From Gigaspora margarita (Eukaryota > Glomeromycota > Glomeromycetes > Diversisporales > Gigasporaceae): a stretch of 64,000 nt of DNA. Positions 10,518 to 21,699 of the stretch are shown here, in pieces (position 1 is the first letter of the stretch; each line of letters begins with the position of its first letter). The position numbers and the translations under genes are program-made. Where the stretch lies: positions 280,426-344,425 of the forward strand of contig WTPW01000158.1 of the NCBI GenBank assembly GCA_009809945.1, in the 5' to 3' direction. The notes beneath the pieces are model-generated. The model was not told where the DNA came from. It did no database searches and worked only from the letters and a program-made list of their open reading frames with translations.

Positions 10518-12733
10518 ATCCTCCGCTATATAACATCACGTGACCTTTGCGAATGGTGATTGGCTAGTTATAGTCTAATAATTATTACATGACAACACGT
10601 AGAAATAATTACGACATGTCGTAATTATTATTACAATTATGACTTTTGTAATAAATAATTATTACATTACGACAAATTGCATTTTGAATTACGGCACCAA
10701 TCATTACCTTGGTCTTTAAATGAAAACATTATAGGATGTTTAGGATTAACATTTACAAACACGGGAGAAGAATGATCATCTTTCTCACATAAAAGGCTAG
10801 CAAATATTAGGTTTCGCTCATCTTTGTCCCAATCTTGACCTTTATATATTGTGTCTTTATTTTTCCACCTTTTCCATTCCATTTCCTTGAGTCCAACTAA
10901 TGCATGAGAATTTTCAGCAAGGGCACACCAATAGATTTCTAATTGTTTTATGTCTACTTGTTCTTTTTTATTCTTTAATAACAAACAATGATTAAAAATA
11001 TGATTTCAAGAAATTATATGGAAAAAGAATAAGAAATTATCATTTACCAAGTCAAATGCACAAAAACGTGGTTCCCAGTTTCGATTATCGTTTTTGCAAA
11101 AGTGACATCCAGTAACTATTCTATTATCAATTTCTTCATTTTCACCATCTTCATATCGAATTGCACAAGTTACAAGAAGACAATTAGTTTTATCATTAAG
11201 CTGATTGGCATCAAATTTTTGTTTTAGATTTGTCCAAGTATAGCTTTTTAATTTTAATAAAGGAGGTTTAAAATTAAAATTTAAGTGAAATCCAATTATC
11301 ATCCATGCAACTTTTACGGTACATTTAAAATTCTCTTTAAAATGTAGCAATTTCATCGATTTTTCTCTCTTAACACATTGTATCACTAAACACGGGCTTG
11401 TTGAAGTAAAATATTCTACATGCACAGAAAAAACCCCACAAATGTCTTCTTCAGTATGTAAAACCGTTGCATATATTTGATAATCATCTTTATTGTCGTT
11501 CATGTTTTTAAGTATTTCATTAGGAATGGTTATTTCATGCGTTTCACGCTTTTCAATATTTTCCTTGTTAAATTTTACTTGAATAGTATCAAAATGAAGC
11601 ACCTTCTGTCCAAACACCCTAAGAAGTTTCATTTTTAATTCATCATCAAATAATTCATAGATCGACATAATTTTTGAGTAATTAATAAGTCCCCAATTGT
11701 TGTAATCTTTTAATGATTTCAACCAATCTTTTTGATTGGCAATATTATCGATGTTTATATTCTTGCATTCATGTATATCACCGCCAATAATGACATAATT
11801 TCATCAGTATTACATTTGGATGTTGATGAACCGCCTTCAGAATTATTAGAAATAGAAAGATCTTGAAAACTCGATTCGACACCGCTCTTCTTAGTATCAT
11901 TCGAAGTATGTTTATTGGAATCAATTTAGTATCGAATCATACCTCCAAATTCAATGTCCAAAGGAACTAAAAAAGCAAATTCCTAAGTGATTGTCTGTTA
12001 TTAAATATGCCGTATTAAAATTTGACAAAATTTTAAAAATACTTACAAAAATACCCAAACTTTTCGGACAATTTATTAATTTCATCCAATTTTAATTCGT
12101 CAGTTTCTTGATCCAAGGCCTTATAAATAGCTTTTTTAAACTCTTCAGCTGGTTCAATTTCATCGCGCAAAATATTTATATTACATTTCATACATTTGAC
12201 ACCTTTAAATTCGCAGGAATCTGATACCTGTTGCTTTTTAGTGCAAAATTTTTCCAAATTAATAACCAACTTAAATGAATAAGGTGCCAAAGGAACAGTT
12301 GCATTGGCTTTTGAAATGAAGCATTTCATGAATGTCCGTTCGACTTCTTCTTTGCATGTTTCTGAATAAGCAGTCAAGGATTCACTATTTGAAAGTTTCA
12401 ATCCGGAAGAAATTTTATCATTTGGTTTGAACCTAAATGCATCATGTTGTGCGATTTTCACTTCCATATTGTCAGGTGTAAAATAGCGCCCACGAAGAAG
12501 AGAATGTTTATCGATGAATTGGAAAAAACTTGGCTTTGTTGGGCCTTTGCGGATATGAATGCAATTTTTCTTTTGACAAAAATTTTAGATACTTTTATAT
12601 ATTCTTCTTCTTCGACGTTAATTTGTGCCTCAACGTCGTTAATAATTTTGAGAAATTTCATATTTTCTCCCATGTAAATATCTTTATAATACTCAAGAAG
12701 CTTGCGTACTTTCGAGAGACTCATTTCATTCAT

Positions 12734-13167
12734 AATATTTTCAGTAACATATCTTTCTTCAGTGTCGCCATGAATAATAATAATAATAATATCTTCAGGT
12801 TCTTCTGGTATCGTGGTAATGGATTCATTGGTTTTATTATTATAATGACCAAAAACCGTTCATCTGAAACCTAAATAATGGGCTTTTTGTTGTTATGCAA
12901 AAGGCAGGCTCACTGTCTAACTATAATTTCAGTGTACAAAGCGTTTTTTTTTTAGTGATACAGAATGTCTTACATATGTACGTAATATGTACGACATACG
13001 CATACAATTCGAACGGTGCAGCAGCTTAATTTGGTTCTATGCAGATTGAGGATTTGGTTCTTGGCGTATTATTTATATGCAAATTGATGATTTGGTTCTT
13101 GGCGTATTATTTATGTGCAGATTTAGAATTATAGATTTTCGCATTTTATTGATTTTTATAATTCAGG
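12734..13167. promoter_or_regulatory. Divergent intergenic region between MACPF-like paralogs
   Basis: The 430-bp interval between the head-to-head paralogs must hold both 5' regions unless upstream exons were missed. It contains an (AAT) microsatellite at 12771-12791 and a 38-bp tandem repeat at 13028-13126 with core GATTTGGTTCTTGGCGTATT. I see no unambiguous TATA box. The upstream reading frame of the minus gene continues past its ATG for a while, so an additional 5' exon is possible. Confidence 0.4.
13028..13126. repeat. 38-bp tandem repeat in the divergent promoter
   Basis: Two full copies start at 13051 and 13089 with core GATTTGGTTCTTGGCGTATT followed by ATTTATRTGCA; a truncated third copy precedes them at about 13028. 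The position between two divergent genes makes it a candidate regulatory repeat, but no factor can be named. Confidence 0.6.
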
Positions 13168-14997
13168 AAATATTGAGGTTTTTAGGTCCCTGAACCGCGC
13201 AGAATTTTTTAATGCAAATGTTACATGTGTGAATTGTCATAAACATATTATTAATAGCATGATATCCTTTACTGATTGGTTGGAACAGGTGGTCGAGAAT
13301 AGAGATATCGAATTAATAAAATTCGATGACTTAAAATTACATGCTAAAAAACGTAAAAAAGATGGCAATTCTTCACGTTCTTGTATTAGTTTTAACAATT
13401 TACAATTTACATATCATAATTTAACCGACTTTTATGATATAAATGTCGATGAAGAAGAAATGAAGGCCATATTTTCTATGGTAAATTTATATACTTGCAA
13501 AACAAATTCATTATAATTGACAAGAAATTAAACTCTATATCTTCCAAGGGGATGGAACATGAGAATATTATCAATGCGTTTATTGCTCAAAGTATGTCAA
13601 ATTATTTACCATATGAAATTTATTAATGAATTATTAATAATATATATCAAAGGCGCAGGTTCTCTCGAATATTACTTGCTCGTAGAAGTTACAAATCATG
13701 GAAATCTTACAAATTATTTGAAGGAAACTAAGCTCACTTGGGATCAAAGAAACAATTTGGCATTACAATTGATCAGTGGTTTAAAGTTTCTTCATGATCA
13801 ATCAATAGTCATCCGAATTTAGTACGTATATTTTTTGCCTAAAAGTTCATACGAATTGAAAATTTCTAACAATTATATTGAGGGTATATTTTCCCAATCA
13901 TACTTATCTGTTGCTATGAAGCGAAAGTTAAAAAGTTATTTACATAATTTTGTATAAATATATTGGAAAATAAGAAAGTTCGACTCTGAATCTTAATTAT
14001 TCAATCCTAAATATTGTTGCGGATCACAATGAAATCAGATTAAAATGAAATGTGTTTTCTATTTAATCTTCTAAAACCCACTTATTCTTGTTTAATATAA
14101 ATATTAACTTCTAACCTAAACCCCTGACCCTAAAAAATGCGCTCCAAAGTTTTTATTTTTCGGTGGCTTGTCAATCCGTCACAATAATTAATAGATTATT
14201 TGAAATTGGATATGTAATCTGATCAATATTGATTCTTAAATTTTATATTTAACTACCAGAATCCAAACAATGTTTTTCTTTACGGTGATAATCTGAAATT
14301 AACAAACTTTGGAAGCCTAACCATATTTAAATCACATGATTTGACGCAAATTATTCCATACGTTGAGCCTCAAGCATTGATGTTGGGAGAAGAATTTATC
14401 GGAAACTCTTACGGCAAAGATAATAACTCTTCAAACATGTTTGGCACCAAATCCAATATTTATTGTTTTGGAGTTTTACTTTGGCAAATTTCTAGTGGCC
14501 TCCAACCCTATTCAAGCTTAACGCCCGTAAAAATGGTTGATCATATTAGTCGCGGTAAAAGAGAAGAACTTTTTGCTGGAACACCCGTTAAGTATTACGA
14601 ATTATATCAAGAATGTTGGCAGCATGATCCAGGTAAGGGTTGTGGGACATACATAAAATATGTTTAATTAATTCCTAGATTACGTTATGTGCAAAGACGA
14701 ATATGATAAATTAAATCAAACTATTTCTTTTTTTAAGACCAACGCCCAGATTGTTTAATGGCCTATAATAAACTTAAACTAGTCGACATAAATGATGTAA
14801 TATCTGCAGAAAGTTTAAATTATGAGGACACTTTCAAATTGGATCTTGATTTTTATAAGTCCAAAATTCATTCAGCACCTAGTTTGTACGATGAAAGCAC
14901 TGCTGTTGAAACATGGACTGAAGATGATTCAAATAAAATGCAAGCGGTTTCTCGGGATTCTCAAAATTCTATCAGTAAATTTCTTTTAAGAAATGGA
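13168..14997 (+). CDS. N-terminal degenerate kinase-like domain of the composite gene
   Basis: Exons with GT-AG junctions in matching phase: about 13168-13480, 13525-13591, 13653-about 13815, 14260-14632 and 14738 onward. No ATG lies upstream in frame, so a first exon is missing. The fold is readable from EYYLLVEVTNHGNLTNYL (hinge region), a helix ending LISGLKFLHD, KLTNFG in the activation-loop start, EPQAL in the APE position, SNIYCFGVLLWQISSG (helix F) and WQHDPDQRP. No glycine loop and no VAIK lysine are visible; the catalytic HRDL site reads HPNL after a one-base shift near 13800, and DFG is NFG. It is therefore a pseudokinase or a decaying kinase. The last exon continues into the MACPF-like region after one frame change near 15000, which suggests one polypeptide. 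Confidence 0.65.
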
Positions 14998-14999
14998 AT

Positions 15000-17390
15000 T
15001 TAAACAAAGGATTGAGAGTTCACGGTGATACTTATATCTACGGAGAAGAAATCCTCACAGAAGGTGGAACAATTACTCCTGATAAAGCCAAACAACCTGC
15101 TCAAATTTATACGAACGAATCTGCCAATCCGTTCGAAATTCTAAAAAATAAATGCGTTTCCATCCAAGAATTGGAAAAAATTGATATTTGTTTGCATATT
15201 CCACTTCTTAATGTTGAATATGAAAATTTTAAAATAGCAGACGGATTTATTAAAGCGATTGAAGAAGTACTAAATAATCCTGATCAAAAATCTATTCAAA
15301 AAATTTTTGAAAAATATGGCGATTATATCACAAAAAAGGTTGTTATTGGTGGAGCACTTAGGATCAAATCAAAATATCCTAAAGACAGAAAATCAATTAT
15401 GGAAGATTTTGACATTTTAAAAGCTAGCTTATATTGGATTAATGAACAAATATTTTCAGGAACATCTAATCTATTTAGTCAAGTTTCATATGGCAATAGT
15501 TTCACGATAGAAGATATGAATAATCAAAGAATTACTTCTTTACATGAATTGAAGGTTTGGATGGAAGATATTTATGAATATAGAAAAGGATATGTTATTG
15601 CATTTAATGAAATTATCCCAACACATACTTTACTTAAAGATGAAATTAAGCAAGAAATAATTAAAGTTTGTGGGAAACTTCGAGAAGTTAAGATTGAACA
15701 TATGATTGTTCCATACATCACTAATGCTCCTAACCCTGTATATTTAAATAACTGGGCTGAAAATTCACCTATAATACATTTGTGTCATTGGATTAATAAT
15801 TTATATTTACATTTCGGTTTAATGGTTCAACAAAACAGCTTAAAGTATGGATCGGAAATTGCGTTAGAATTTCTTGAAATACCTGAAATATGTAAATCAG
15901 ATTTAAAATCATATATGTACTTACGACAACCCAGTAAAGGAGAGGCATTCACTTTGGTAAACCTCATTAATATCGACAACTTTGACATCAAAAAAGTCCC
16001 ATTTTTGACGGAAAGTTTAACGAAACTTCATCCTATATTTGATAATCAGCATAAATCTAATGAGGTTCATTGTTTTATCGCGTCAGAGAAAATTAAATTG
16101 ATTTTTAACAAAGATAAATTAAGACCTTCAAGAAAATTTTTGAGAGCAGTGGACGAAGCAATTAGTAGCAATTATCCATTTCATGACTTGAAGAATGTTT
16201 TTGATAAGTTTGGATATCTTTGTCCTAAGAGCATTATTCTTGGCAAAACTTTTTCAAAAATTTATATTTCTGATAATAATGACAAACTTATAAACGATGA
16301 ACATATTAATTTTAACGTGAATATAGACGAATCCAGAATTGTGGAGGAGAATCTTATAAAATGGAGCGAATCTGTGAAAAATTTAGATACATCATTCTTT
16401 TTGGATTTTAATGGTGATATAACAAATAGGAATGAAATATATTTCAATTTAAAAAACTCATACGAAAAACAAAATTGGAGGACAGTGACACAAGATGTAA
16501 TTCCTTTATATAAAATATTACCAAAAGCTATGCAAAATGATATAGAAAGCATAGCTTCTGATGATTATCATATTGTTATGACAGGTTTCACAGGAATCAT
16601 GCACAATAATCAAACGTATGTGAATATTAAGTTTGAGAAACTTCTTTATTATAACAATTATGAAATTTTTGGTTGCCTAATTATTGATGAACAAAATGCG
16701 TCAGATGTGATGATACGGTTTAATTTAGCAAACCAGTATGGATGTCGAGCTACCATCCATAAACTTGATAATAAAAGGTATATTATGCAACATTTCGATA
16801 ATTGTATTATACGATATATTCACTTTTTATTTAAATATACAGCATTCTGATTGGCGCGCAAATTTTTTGGCTGATACTTGCCAAAGGACATGGATATTTT
16901 AGTCGACAGTCTCGCGACATTAAAATTACACATGGAAAAGAAATATTGACAGGCGAACTGCCAATTAACGTAAAAATTTCATTGCCTACTTGGTCGAATT
17001 CTTGTATATTTGTTACAGGCTTTGATTCAAATAATTTTGATAAAAATCAAATTATTAAAAGTAAAATTAAGAGCGCAACACACGCTCTAAATGCTCTAGC
17101 AAAAAAAGAAAAAGAAAGTAAAATTAATCATTTAATGACTGATTTAAGCTTAGATGTGTTTCAATATAATTCTGAGACACAAAGTGTAATATTTGAGGAC
17201 CTTACGATGAGATGGTGTGTAATTGATACCTATGGGAAAGATCATATTACGGTTGACGTTGGTGTAAATTATTCAAATTTAGTTAAGTGGAGTATTTTGG
17301 GGGATGTTATAACGAGCAATGTAAACTTTAAAAAAGAGACAGCTGTAAACCAAACATTAAGTTCTGATTATGAAACAAAAGTTGTTGAAA
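15000..17390 (+). CDS. MACPF-like central region of the composite gene
   Basis: A frame of about 590 residues runs from near 15000 to the donor at 16778, and after a 75-bp intron (acceptor 16852) continues in exon 16853-17836. Its first part (near 15315) carries YGDYI, six residues, then GGALRIKS, which fits the MACPF signature. A second weaker copy, FGYLC, six residues, then GK, lies near 16215, preceded by a similar helix-like stretch, so the region may contain two related modules. The part from about 16440 to 17350 aligns with the minus-strand paralog and with the fragment at 30360-30480 (PINVKISLPTW-like strands). Family knowledge: MACPF proteins oligomerise and insert hairpins in membranes. 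No signal peptide is seen. The start is internal; a frameshift separates it from the kinase-like exon. Confidence 0.7.
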
Positions 17391-18005
17391 ATACGGTTCA
17401 ACCATTTCTTCCATTTTTTCAAACTGTTTCAGTTATTATAGATTCAATAATGAAAGCTTATAAAAATGGAAAATGTAATCAAAAAATTTGTTTAGCTTTA
17501 ATTGATCGTGTAGAAATTGCTCAGCAAGCAGTCAAATCTTTACAAAGGCAACAAATGGAAAATGAAGAACTTTTTAGAAAGCAAGATTATTATAATGCAT
17601 GGGTTAGATTTGTAACTGTTTTAGAGAACATAAATAAATTTGTGAAAGATGTTACTCAATTATCAAACCTTCAAAAATATTCGAATGCAAACGCAGTTAA
17701 AGATGCATTTGATAAAAATATTAAAGAATTTGAAGTCGTATGTAAAGATTTAGATTTTGCTTTGGCTATTTATGATATGAATAAAAGTGAAGTAGAAAAT
17801 AAAAAGATTATGGAGGATATTGATGTCTTAACTAAGGTAAATAACATAATTTATGCTATTTTAAGCATTGAACATATGATTAATCTTTAAAACGTTCAAA
17901 AATTATGGGATTAGATTATGCGTGATATGAATGATTCTTTTAGTGAACAGATGTGTGAACAGATGAAAGAAATAACACAGTTATCAGAAAAGTTTATCAA
18001 CTTAT
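17391..18005 (+). CDS. MLKL-type 4-helix-bundle domain
   Basis: In the exon ending at 17836 (donor GTAAAT) the protein is fully helical: SVIIDSIMKAYKNGKCNQ, then RVEIAQQAVKSLQR, then DYYNAWVRFVTVLENINKF, then a helix around AVKDAFDKNIKEFEVVCKDL. This helix order and wording is what I know from the N-terminal 4-helix bundle shared by MLKL and many glomeromycotan kinase-like proteins. The next exon starts at 17915 and gives a heptad-rich stretch EQMKEITQLSEKFIN, a brace-like linker as between the bundle and pseudokinase of MLKL. A TGA at 18005 needs a one-base shift to enter the kinase-like frame that begins around 18004. Role by homology: membrane permeabilisation after release by the kinase-like domain. 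Confidence 0.7.
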
Positions 18006-18998
18006 GAAGCGATATACCTCTATTGATTCCACATTAATCAAGGCCTATAAAGATAGAGTGCCTGAAATAAAACCAAAGGAACTTGTTTCAAGACCATCAG
18101 ACAATGACGGGAAAACTATCCTTAAAAGAATTTATCGAGGGATTGAAGTTGCATGTATAAAGATTCTTGTTGAAAAAGATGATATAAAATCTTGTGCCGA
18201 GTTTGCTATCTTACATGAATTAAGGATTTGTCCATATATTATTGGCTTTCATGGTCTTTCGAAAATAAACAACAGCTCTGTTATGGTTTTGATTGGGCTT
18301 CGAATGGTAATCTGAAAGAGTTGTATACAAGGAATTCAATTGATTGGAACACCAAATTAAAAATTGCTCGTGATATATGCAATGGTCTCTTATTTATACA
18401 CCAATGTAACTTTCTACATCACGATATTCGCTGTGAAAATATATTGTTATGTAAAAACTCAATTTCAATTTAAATGAGCAGTTATCAATAGAAATCAGGG
18501 TCTTTAAATAAATGTAAATAATAATATCGAAGTGTCGATTTTTATTGGCTACTTCAAAAATATTCTTACTCATAGTAAATCTTTAATTTGTCTTAAAAAG
18601 ATGAATGAGTTTTATGAGCCCAAAATTTCGAATTTCGGGTTTAGTCGAATCGAGCAAGATACTGAGTTGAAAATAGTGAATATATCAAGCATGATTCGGT
18701 GGCTGGCTCCTGAAAAAATAAGTCAATCGCAATATGACTTAAATGTTAAGAATGATCATCAATGTGAAATGTACAGGTATGCATTATACATATTTTAAAA
18801 AATGAATTAATTGATTATTTCTGTGATCCAGTTTTGGAATGCTTCTATGGGAACTCTGTTATCAACGAATTCCTTATGAAAATATTAATAGCGCTCCCGA
18901 AATCGAGCAACTTGTCAGAAATAAGAAACGAGAAAAAATAATGCTTGATTCAAGTCCAATCGCACAAGAACTTTTTAGAATCATTAAGCAAGGTAATT
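18004..18998 (+). CDS. Second kinase-like domain (HHD, NFG) of the composite gene
   Basis: Blocks at 18004-18300, 18298-18460, 18601-18777 and 18837-18992. Readable parts: ILKRIYRGIEVACIKI with the beta-3 lysine, an alpha-C stretch with glutamate, HHDIRCENIL in the catalytic loop (Asp and Asn kept, HRD Arg replaced), PKISNFGFSR where DFG has become NFG, and RWLAPEK. From my knowledge of this glomeromycotan family the HHD and NF pair is usual, so loss of the metal-binding Asp is a family trait, not local damage. A single-base shift lies near 18285 in a T run. The junction between 18470 and 18600 does not give a clean intron. The donor at 18778 and acceptor at 18836 are good. Confidence 0.65.
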
Positions 18999-19056
18999 CT
19001 CAAGAATATATTTGTACTTATATTAATCGCTAACATTTCATCTAATCACAAGAGTT

Positions 19057-19798
19057 TGCCATTTAAGCTTGGAATCACATTCCTTCTGAACGTCCAAAAG
19101 TCATGAATGTATTAACAACTCTTAGAGAAGCTTATGAAAAATATGTACCCAAAGGAACTTCCCCTATGATATTTCCTAAACATGTTAGTGAAAATAATAT
19201 TTCATCTTACGGTCCTTCATCAAACGTAAATGAAGGACCTCATAGCGATGGAAACTACTTTGAAGAATTTCTAGAAGATTCTTCCATAGACAATATTCCT
19301 GCAATTAAAACTTTAATTCCTTTTGAAATGGGTTATAAAGCTCATCAAGAAAAGAATTATAAAACTGCTTGGGAATGTTTTTCTGGCCTTGCTGAATGTG
19401 GAAATAATCGTGCAAAGTATTGGAAAGGATATTATTTATTAAGTGGATATCACGTTCAAAAAGACATGGATGCTGCTCTTAAACTCTTCAAAGAAGCTGC
19501 TGATAATAATGTTTCTGAAGCGCAACTTCGATATGCATTTACCTTGATAGAGAAAAACTCAAAAGAATATTCTGAAATAATTAAATATATTAAAATGTCT
19601 GCTGATAATGGAAATGAAATTGCCCTTTATAATTTGGGAATTATATATATGGAAGGATTATATCGTGAACCAATTAATAAAGAAAGGGCTAAACATTATG
19701 CCAGATTAGCTGCTTTGAAAAATTATCCTAAAGCAATTGAACTTTTAAAAAAATTAAACTTTGAAAATCCTTCGGATGTAGAAATGCAAGATGCTTGA
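19057..19798 (+). CDS. C-terminal Sel1 repeats of the composite gene
   Basis: The last exon follows an AG acceptor near 19050, begins in the kinase C-lobe (NHIPSERPKVMNVL) and runs to a TGA at 19796-19798. After an acidic linker come Sel1-like repeats: KTAWECFSGLAECGN with AKYWKGYYLLSG, then DAALKLFKEAADNNVSEAQL, then IIKYIKMSADNGNEIALYN and AKHYARLAALKNYPKA. Sel1 repeats are alpha-alpha solenoids that bind partner proteins, here probably scaffolding the effector. The stop is followed by an exact 79-bp duplication of the gene end. The ATG at 19103 is internal, not a start. Confidence 0.75.
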
Positions 19799-19882
19799 TA
19801 AATTTATCCTAAAGCAATTGAACTTTTAAAAAAATTAAACTTTGAAAATCCTTCGGATGTAGAAATGCAAGATGCTTGATAA
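19725..19882. repeat. 79-bp tandem duplication of the gene 3' end
   Basis: The last 26 codons, including the stop and flank, are repeated immediately downstream with a period of exactly 79 bp and almost no differences. It is recent and does not alter the protein, because the first stop comes before the second copy. Confidence 0.9.
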
Positions 19883-20690
19883 ATTTAGACATTTTTTTTA
19901 TTTAAATATTGAAAACTAGGCGCTTGTATTGTTTAAAGGGTGTTAGAAATAAGTATTCTATATTTTATTGTACTAGTATACTACATATTAGTTCTATTGA
20001 GAAATTACCTAGTATTCTGTAGCCTTACAAATTTATTTGAGCCCACATATTTTAATTTATTATTTATGTTATTCTATAAGTACTATGGCTTTTTGTAAGG
20101 TTAATTTGCCAGTCTTGAATAACTCTAACATTGTTCAAAAAAGTGTATAATAATTATAACTTTTTATTTATAAAAATGTTATATTTCTTAAAACAGTAAA
20201 TAACTATGCAATTTTAAATAAAAAAGTAAATAAATATGCAATTTTAAATAAAAAATAAAGATTAAAATAATGCTTATAAATTTGAGCAATTTTAAATTAA
20301 AAGTAATTTTATATGCTATTAAAGTAAATTACTTTTTTAATAGAATTTTTTATTAATAATTGATCAATAATTAAGCGATTGATTAATACTTATGTAATTT
20401 ATTAATATTTGAAATTTGGCAATTAAGAGATATTGATTTTATTTTTAAGAAAATAGTATTGTAATTTATTAATATTTGAAATTTGGCAATTAAGAGATAT
20501 TGATTTTATTTTTAAGAAAATAGTATTGTAATATATTTTTATTAAGTTAATTTAAAATAACAATTATAAAAATAAATAAATTTTAATTCATAAATTATAG
20601 AGATAAAGTATAAAAGTAATGTTTTTTTTTATTTGAAATTCCCTTAGTATTACTACTAAGGATGCTGTTGGCATTCTTTTTATTACTAAC
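19883..20690. repeat. AT-rich 3' flank with short tandem duplications
   Basis: A 30-bp unit (core GTAAATAACTATGCAATTTT) occurs twice at about 20196-20255, and a 67-bp unit beginning TGTAATTTATTAATATTTGA is perfectly duplicated at 20393-20459 and 20460-20526. No gene is visible. Confidence 0.75.
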
Positions 20691-21300
20691 TTATTGGTTA
20701 TGAGGACCCAAAGGGCCCCTATATCTTTTTTATTACACGGGCTATTTCCTAATTTATCCTAACAATCTATAGACTGTCTATACCTCTCTAATTCCATACT
20801 CAGTCTTTTGAACCATCCTATTCTTATCATACCTGTCCAGCAGTGTTCTTGGCTTCCGACCCAATTTGATTTTTCAGAAATTTTCATCCAAGAGGGAAAC
20901 AGGATTACTCTACTTTCCATCCAACTTTTAATAGAGGACTTCAATATAATTGGCTCCTATGGTAGTCCACATTTGACCCTGACAATGTTTACCTTCCATC
21001 CTAACCTTCTCAAAGTTCTTTTCAGTTATCTTTCCATTTTGGGAAAGGGCAGATCTTCCTGAGCACAGATCCTGCAATCCCTTTCTTTATTAGATTGGTA
21101 CAATTTACTAAGACTGTTCAAAACAATTGGATTAAATCTGGAAGACCTTTTACAACTGGAGGCTTTAACTGGAACTGTTCTAATTTTCTTCAACCAGAAT
21201 TTCACTAGAAGTATCCAACCTGTATTTTGACTGGATTTCTACAGGAGGTATTCATTTACTTCTTAAGAACCTTCTGTGTGCAACTAATGTGGCTGAGCTG
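20690..21300 (-). pseudogene. Decayed coding relic, unidentified
   Basis: The composition is less AT-rich than the neighbours, and several short open frames on both strands are interrupted every 20-80 codons (longest 20759-20944 minus and 20808-21062 plus). The minus frame includes WVGSQEHCWTGMIRIGWFKR, which reads like real protein. I suspect an old retroelement but cannot name it. Confidence 0.3.
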
Positions 21301-21332
21301 CCAATTGTGGTCCTAGCATCCTAGTTCAGCTC

Positions 21333-21649
21333 GGGTGGCAATTATTTCACTGACAATCACTTCCTGACATAACATTTCACTGACAAATATTCACCGACAA
21401 GTACATTTTACCGACAGTTTATTTCACTGAAGCTCATTTCACTGACAAAGTAATTCTGGTCATTGTCATTAGGGTCAGGGTAGGGTCAAGGTAAAATTAG
21501 GGTTAAAGTTAGTGTGCTTTTTAAAAAAAAACTTGTCAGTAAAATGAGCTTCAGTGAAACAAACTGTTGGTAAAATGAACTTGTCGGTGAATATTTGTCA
21601 GTGAAATGTTATGTCAGTGAATTGATTGTCAGTGAAATATTATGGACCT
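21333..21649. mobile_element. MULE-like foldback MITE
   Basis: Long inverted repeats of about 110 bp built on TTTCACTGACA words. The termini are GGGTGGCAATTATTTCAC at the left and AGGTCCATAATATTTCAC from the right, collinear without gaps. GTTCAGCT flanks both sides (21324-21331, 21650-21657), with a ninth base C/T differing. Same terminal style as the element at 3107. Confidence 0.75.
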
Positions 21650-21699
21650 GTTCAGCTTATCTGTCTAATAACCTTGTATAGTTAATTTTGTCCTTCAGT

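Larger units (their letters stand above)
9815..10706. mobile_element. hAT MITE inside the MACPF-like pseudogene
   Basis: An 892-bp element with perfect 8-bp target duplications CCTTGGTC at 9807-9814 and 10707-10714. The termini TAGTGAATGGTGCCGTAA and TAATGATTGGTGCCGTAA match at 16 of 18 bases. Eight-base duplications are diagnostic of hAT. Removing one duplication copy joins the host reading frame without a stop, so the insertion hit a coding exon. The interior holds a palindromic minisatellite and two nested foldbacks. Confidence 0.85.
9755..12733 (-). pseudogene. MACPF-like family gene, minus-strand paralog, broken
   Basis: The likely ATG is at 12733. Exon 1 runs to 12047, exon 2 from 11966 to 11048, exon 3 from 10972 into the MITE at 10706, and the same frame resumes beyond the MITE at 9806 and stops at 9755. 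All three junctions have GT-AG signals in compatible phase. The junction of exons 1 and 2 creates FGYF, six residues, then GG, matching the MACPF signature (aromatic-G-x-x-x, six residues, GG), and the flanking regions align with the plus-strand protein at 15-17 kb. Lesions: a frame change near 12500, an in-frame TAA at 11926-11928, another frame change near 11785, and the 892-bp hAT MITE. The gene is head-to-head with its paralog, 435 bp apart. Family role, if any, would be pore formation or membrane attack; that is inference. Confidence 0.7.
13168..19798 (+). other. Composite gene model: kinase-like / MACPF-like / 4-helix bundle / pseudokinase / Sel1
   Basis: Splice phases link all modules into one polypeptide of roughly 1,800 residues, apart from four single-base frame conflicts (near 13800, 15000, 18005 and 18285) and one unclear junction at 18470-18600. 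Three of the conflicts lie next to A or T runs, as expected of sequencing error in a draft assembly, but decay cannot be excluded; the broken paralogs at 9.8-12.7 and 29.6-30.9 kb show that decay occurs in this family. No signal peptide or membrane helix is evident. If intact this would be a cytoplasmic, conformation-switched membrane effector. Confidence 0.55.

Noticed and set aside
16262..16552. Minus-strand open frame inside the MACPF-like exon
   Set aside because: It is a shadow of the plus-strand coding frame.
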